DNA of 7,943 nt from NCBI GenBank assembly GCA_008975185.1, contig BFAU01000110.1:1-7943 (forward strand), given 5' to 3'. Shown here in pieces: positions 5,615 to 7,943 of this stretch (its first letter is position 1; each line of letters starts with the position of its first letter). This DNA comes from a bacterium MnTg04. GTDB lineage: Bacteria > Pseudomonadota > Gammaproteobacteria > Steroidobacterales > MnTg04. The translations under genes were made by a program, and so were the position numbers. The notes beneath the pieces are model-generated. The model had not been told where the DNA came from. It ran no database searches and saw nothing but the letters and a program-made list of their open reading frames with translations.

Positions 5615-6814
5615 CTATAAAAAACCGTAGCTTTCACCGTTTCCGGTCCTGGCTCGCCCGCTGCTTTCCCGGCCATCGGGCAGGAAAATAGCGACCAGGT
5701 TGTCGCGAAAATTCAGGCCAATCTCACTGGGGCGGCAGTGAGACCCGCTGACCAGCAGCAACCCCTTGGCCACCGCTTCGCCCAACGACGGAGCGCAAAA
5801 TGCGCGATCCAGCCCGGTCCTCTCGCAGAGCAAATCCGTCGAAAATCCTTGCTCGAGTCGCAGTGCGTTCAGCATGAACTCAAACAACTTTTCTTCCGCG
5901 GTCAAAATTCGAGTTCCTTCGATCGGATCGGCGGCGGCCATATAGTCCGCCGGATGGCGCAAGCGCCAGTCTCGTTTCACGTCATCGCCAACACTGAGCT
6001 TGCCATGGGCGCCCGCCCCCAGACCCAGGTAATCGCCGAAGGTCCAGTAGTTGAGGTTGTGGCGGCAGCGCCTGCCGGCCTGCGCGAAGGCCGAAACCTC
6101 GTAATGCTCATAGCCTGCTTCGGCCAGCGTTTCCTGGCACTGTCGCTGCATTTCCCAGCACCGGTCGTGGCCGGGGAGTTCGGGTGGTTTGGCGGCGAAC
6201 AAGGTGTTTGGCTCCAGCGTCAACTGGTAGTGAGAAATGTGGGCCGGCGCCAGGCTGATCGCCTGTGCCAGGTCATCCATGGCCTGGGCCGGCGACTGGC
6301 CCGGCAGACCGTACATCAGGTCCAGGTTGAAATTCTCCAGTCCTGCCTTTTCCAGTTCGCGGACAGAACCGATGGTCTCCGCCGCACGGTGGATCCGCCC
6401 CAGGGCTTGCAGTTTTTCGTCGTCAAAACTCTGTGCCCCCAGCGAAACACGGTTGATTCCAGCGGCCCGGTAGTCTGCAAACGCGCCACGCTCTATGGTT
6501 CCGGGGTTCGCCTCCAGCGATATCTCGATATCCGGCTCCAAAGACAACAAACCGGCCACCTTGTCCAGGAACGACGCAAGCCCGCTTGCCGAAAACAGGC
6601 TGGGTGTGCCGCCGCCGAAAAATATACTTTGCAGCGGCCGGCGGCCGAGTTCGCCCACGCTACGTTCCAGATCCCTGGTCAGCGCCGCCAGGTAAGCCTG
6701 CTCGGGCAGACTGCCCTTCAATGCGTGGGAATTGAAGTCACAATATGGGCATTTGCTGATACACCAGGGCAAATGCACATAAAGCGATAACGGCGGTGCT
6801 GTTTGGGTTTCCAC
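5615..6814 (-). CDS. hemW: HemW, radical SAM heme chaperone (coproporphyrinogen oxidase-like)
   Basis: Cytoplasmic radical SAM protein of the HemN-like family; HemW binds heme and passes it to acceptor proteins rather than oxidising coproporphyrinogen. It has 399 residues. The 4Fe-4S cluster motif CxxxCxxC is at C18, C22 and C25, followed by DFNSH. This is the HemW form: HemN has an additional cysteine (CxxxCxxCxC) where HemW has Phe. SAM-binding and barrel motifs follow: GGGTP (67-71), EANPGTIE (101-108), NRVSLGAQSF (121-130) with LGRIH (138-142), and NLDLMYGLPGQ (163-173). A central CRHNLNYW and LGLGAGAHG block and a HemN_C-type C-terminal domain complete it. The start is a GTG placed 3 nt after the rdgB stop; the conserved LSLYVHLPWC begins at residue 9, so little room exists for another start. 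Last gene of the rph-rdgB-hemW string. Many databases still call this protein coproporphyrinogen III oxidase. Confidence 0.95.
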   Translation of the reverse strand: METQTAPPLSLYVHLPWCISKCPYCDFNSHALKGSLPEQAYLAALTRDLERSVGELGRRPLQSIFFGGGTPSLFSASGLASFLDKVAGLLSLEPDIEISLEANPGTIERGAFADYRAAGINRVSLGAQSFDDEKLQALGRIHRAAETIGSVRELEKAGLENFNLDLMYGLPGQSPAQAMDDLAQAISLAPAHISHYQLTLEPNTLFAAKPPELPGHDRCWEMQRQCQETLAEAGYEHYEVSAFAQAGRRCRHNLNYWTFGDYLGLGAGAHGKLSVGDDVKRDWRLRHPADYMAAADPIEGTRILTAEEKLFEFMLNALRLEQGFSTDLLCERTGLDRAFCAPSLGEAVAKGLLLVSGSHCRPSEIGLNFRDNLVAIFLPDGRESSGRARTGNGESYGFL

Positions 6815-6817
6815 GAC

Positions 6818-7420
6818 CTAGCGTGCCATCCATCCGCGGAGCTGACCGGCCAGCATCGCCAATGCTCGCCCCCGGTGGCTGATGCGGTTTTTTTCCTCCG
6901 CGCTCAGTTCCGCCGATGTGCGTTGCATACCGGCTACCAGAAATAACGGATCGTAACCAAAGCCGTTTTCGCCCTTCGGCCGGTCGACTATCCTGCCCTC
7001 CCAGTCCGCATGACAAATCAATGGCACCGGATCGTCCGGGCGGCGCAAGAAAACGATTACGCACTGAAACCTGGCCGTACGTTTGTCGGCAGGAATTCCG
7101 GCAAGCCGAGACAACAACAGTCGGTTGTTGGCCTGGTCGTCCCGGTCATCCCCGGCATACCTCGCCGAACGGATGCCCGGCGCACCGTGCAGTGCGTCGA
7201 CTTCCAGGCCCGAGTCATCGGCCAGGGCAGGCAAGCCGCTGTGTCTGGCTGCGTTCCTGGCCTTGATGATCGCGTTTTCGACAAAACTGAGCCCGGTTTC
7301 CGCGACCTCGGGCACCGCAAACTCGGACTGGGGAACGATCTTTATGCCCAATGGCGCGACGATTTCCATGATCTCGGCAAGTTTGCCCCGGTTGCCCGTC
7401 GCCAGCACCAGTTTTGACAC
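6818..7420 (-). CDS. rdgB: RdgB/HAM1 non-canonical purine NTP pyrophosphatase (dITP/XTP)
   Basis: Hydrolyses dITP, ITP and XTP to the monophosphates and pyrophosphate, keeping deaminated purines out of DNA and RNA; cytoplasmic. It has 200 residues, family size about 197. Motifs: LATGNRGKLAEI (6-17) binding the triphosphate, FVENAIIKA (46-54), LADDSGLEVDAL (66-77) with D69 the presumed catalytic Asp as in E. coli RdgB, SARYAG (85-90), GFGYDPLF (153-160) for base recognition, and K177 with SHR (181-183) near the C-terminus. The start is a GTG three nt after the rph stop. No clear Shine-Dalgarno precedes it, so translation probably depends on ribosomes finishing rph. Conserved partner of rph and hemW in gammaproteobacteria. 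Confidence 0.97.
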   Translation of the reverse strand: MSKLVLATGNRGKLAEIMEIVAPLGIKIVPQSEFAVPEVAETGLSFVENAIIKARNAARHSGLPALADDSGLEVDALHGAPGIRSARYAGDDRDDQANNRLLLSRLAGIPADKRTARFQCVIVFLRRPDDPVPLICHADWEGRIVDRPKGENGFGYDPLFLVAGMQRTSAELSAEEKNRISHRGRALAMLAGQLRGWMAR

Positions 7421-7423
7421 GGC

Positions 7424-7943
7424 TTAGGCCGTCTGCCGCAATGACTTTGTCTGCAGCGAAAGGACAGACTTGATGCCGTCTGCCGCCAGATCGAGCAAGC
7501 TATCCAGCTCGCCGCGACGAAAAGCGTGGCCTTCGGCGGTCCCTTGCACCTCGATGAACGCGCCGGCTTCGTTCATCACTATATTCATATCGGTTTCGGC
7601 GTCCGAATCTTCTTCATAATCCAGATCCAGTATGGGTTCGCCCCGATAAATGCCCACTGAGGTCGCAGCCACCTGGCCATGCAGCGGGTTGCGCGCAAGA
7701 TTTTCATTTTTCATCAGCCAGTCAACCGCATCCACCAACGCCACGTACGCTCCGGAGATCGCCGTGGTGCGCGTGCCGCCATCGGCCTGCAGCACATCGC
7801 AGTCGATGGTGAACGTCCTTTCGCCGATTGCCCCCAGGTCCATGACCGCGCGCAACGATCGCCCGATCAGCCGTTGCATTTCCAGTGTCCGGCCACTCTG
7901 TTTCCCGCGCACGGCTTCTCTGCCATTACGGGTATGGGTTGCC
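7424..7943 (-). CDS. rph: RNase PH, tRNA 3'-end phosphorolytic exoribonuclease (N-terminus beyond window)
   Basis: Trims the 3' ends of tRNA precursors and other structured RNAs using phosphate, releasing nucleoside diphosphates; a hexameric cytoplasmic enzyme. The frame is open to the window edge: the last 172 residues are present and begin with THTRNGREAVRGKQ, which is internal in the family (about residue 70 of E. coli Rph), so about 68 residues are missing. A GTG at 7912 lies inside this conserved block and is not the start. Visible motifs: SGRTLEMQRLIGRSLRA with the phosphate-binding Arg (E. coli R86), DCDVLQADGGTRT, the acidic metal-binding stretch DLDYEEDSDAETDMN, and EVQGTAEG near the end. 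Intact to its stop codon, unlike the frameshifted rph of E. coli K-12. First visible gene of the rph-rdgB-hemW string; the promoter is outside. Confidence 0.97.
   Translation of the reverse strand, partial: ATHTRNGREAVRGKQSGRTLEMQRLIGRSLRAVMDLGAIGERTFTIDCDVLQADGGTRTTAISGAYVALVDAVDWLMKNENLARNPLHGQVAATSVGIYRGEPILDLDYEEDSDAETDMNIVMNEAGAFIEVQGTAEGHAFRRGELDSLLDLAADGIKSVLSLQTKSLRQTA

Noticed and set aside
5738..6790. 350-codon open frame on the plus strand
   Set aside because: It lies entirely antisense to hemW, whose product has clear family motifs; the translation shows no recognisable domain. Such shadow frames are common in GC-rich genes.

Overview
The window is ordinary chromosomal housekeeping DNA from a gammaproteobacterium of moderately high GC. 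The assignment rests on four things: a PBP1A of the E. coli type (CxxC insert, 'DVRLQ' region just after the membrane anchor), a hexameric-type citrate synthase with the allosteric cysteine, a zinc-binding (C+) L31, and an rph-rdgB-hemW gene string. The genus cannot be fixed from the sequence. No mobile element, CRISPR array, tRNA or rRNA was seen.

Layout. 1-2586 (+) is mrcA, the bifunctional peptidoglycan synthase PBP1A, missing only a few N-terminal residues. 2658-3269 (+) is a conserved uncharacterised protein with a nucleotidyltransferase-like but degenerate motif. It probably shares the mrcA transcript and runs tail-to-tail into gltA (3292-4593, -), citrate synthase. gltA has a leader of about 190 nt containing a GC hairpin and a good sigma70 promoter near 4790-4819. 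An intrinsic terminator (4867-4892) separates it from rpmE (4916-5119, -), ribosomal protein L31, which has its own promoter (5179-5207) and a short leader with two hairpins. On the right, rph (partial), rdgB and hemW (7943 down to 5615, all -) form a compact operon. Both of its junctions have the same layout: stop codon, 3 nt, GTG.

The most interesting part is the 495-bp gene-free stretch 5120-5614 between rpmE and hemW. Besides rpmE control signals it holds three perfect DnaA boxes (TTATNCACA), three one-mismatch boxes, an IHF-like site, a bulged hairpin touching the first box, and a segment about 80% A+T between the left and right box groups. This is the architecture of a DnaA-dependent replication origin, or of a DnaA-titrating/reactivating locus (datA/DARS type). 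It is reported as a candidate only. No dnaA, dnaN, gyrB or mnmG lies in the window, and the genes on the right flank point toward the site rather than away from it.

Functionally the genes are unrelated core functions: cell-wall synthesis, TCA cycle entry, ribosome assembly, tRNA 3'-end trimming, nucleotide-pool cleaning and heme trafficking.
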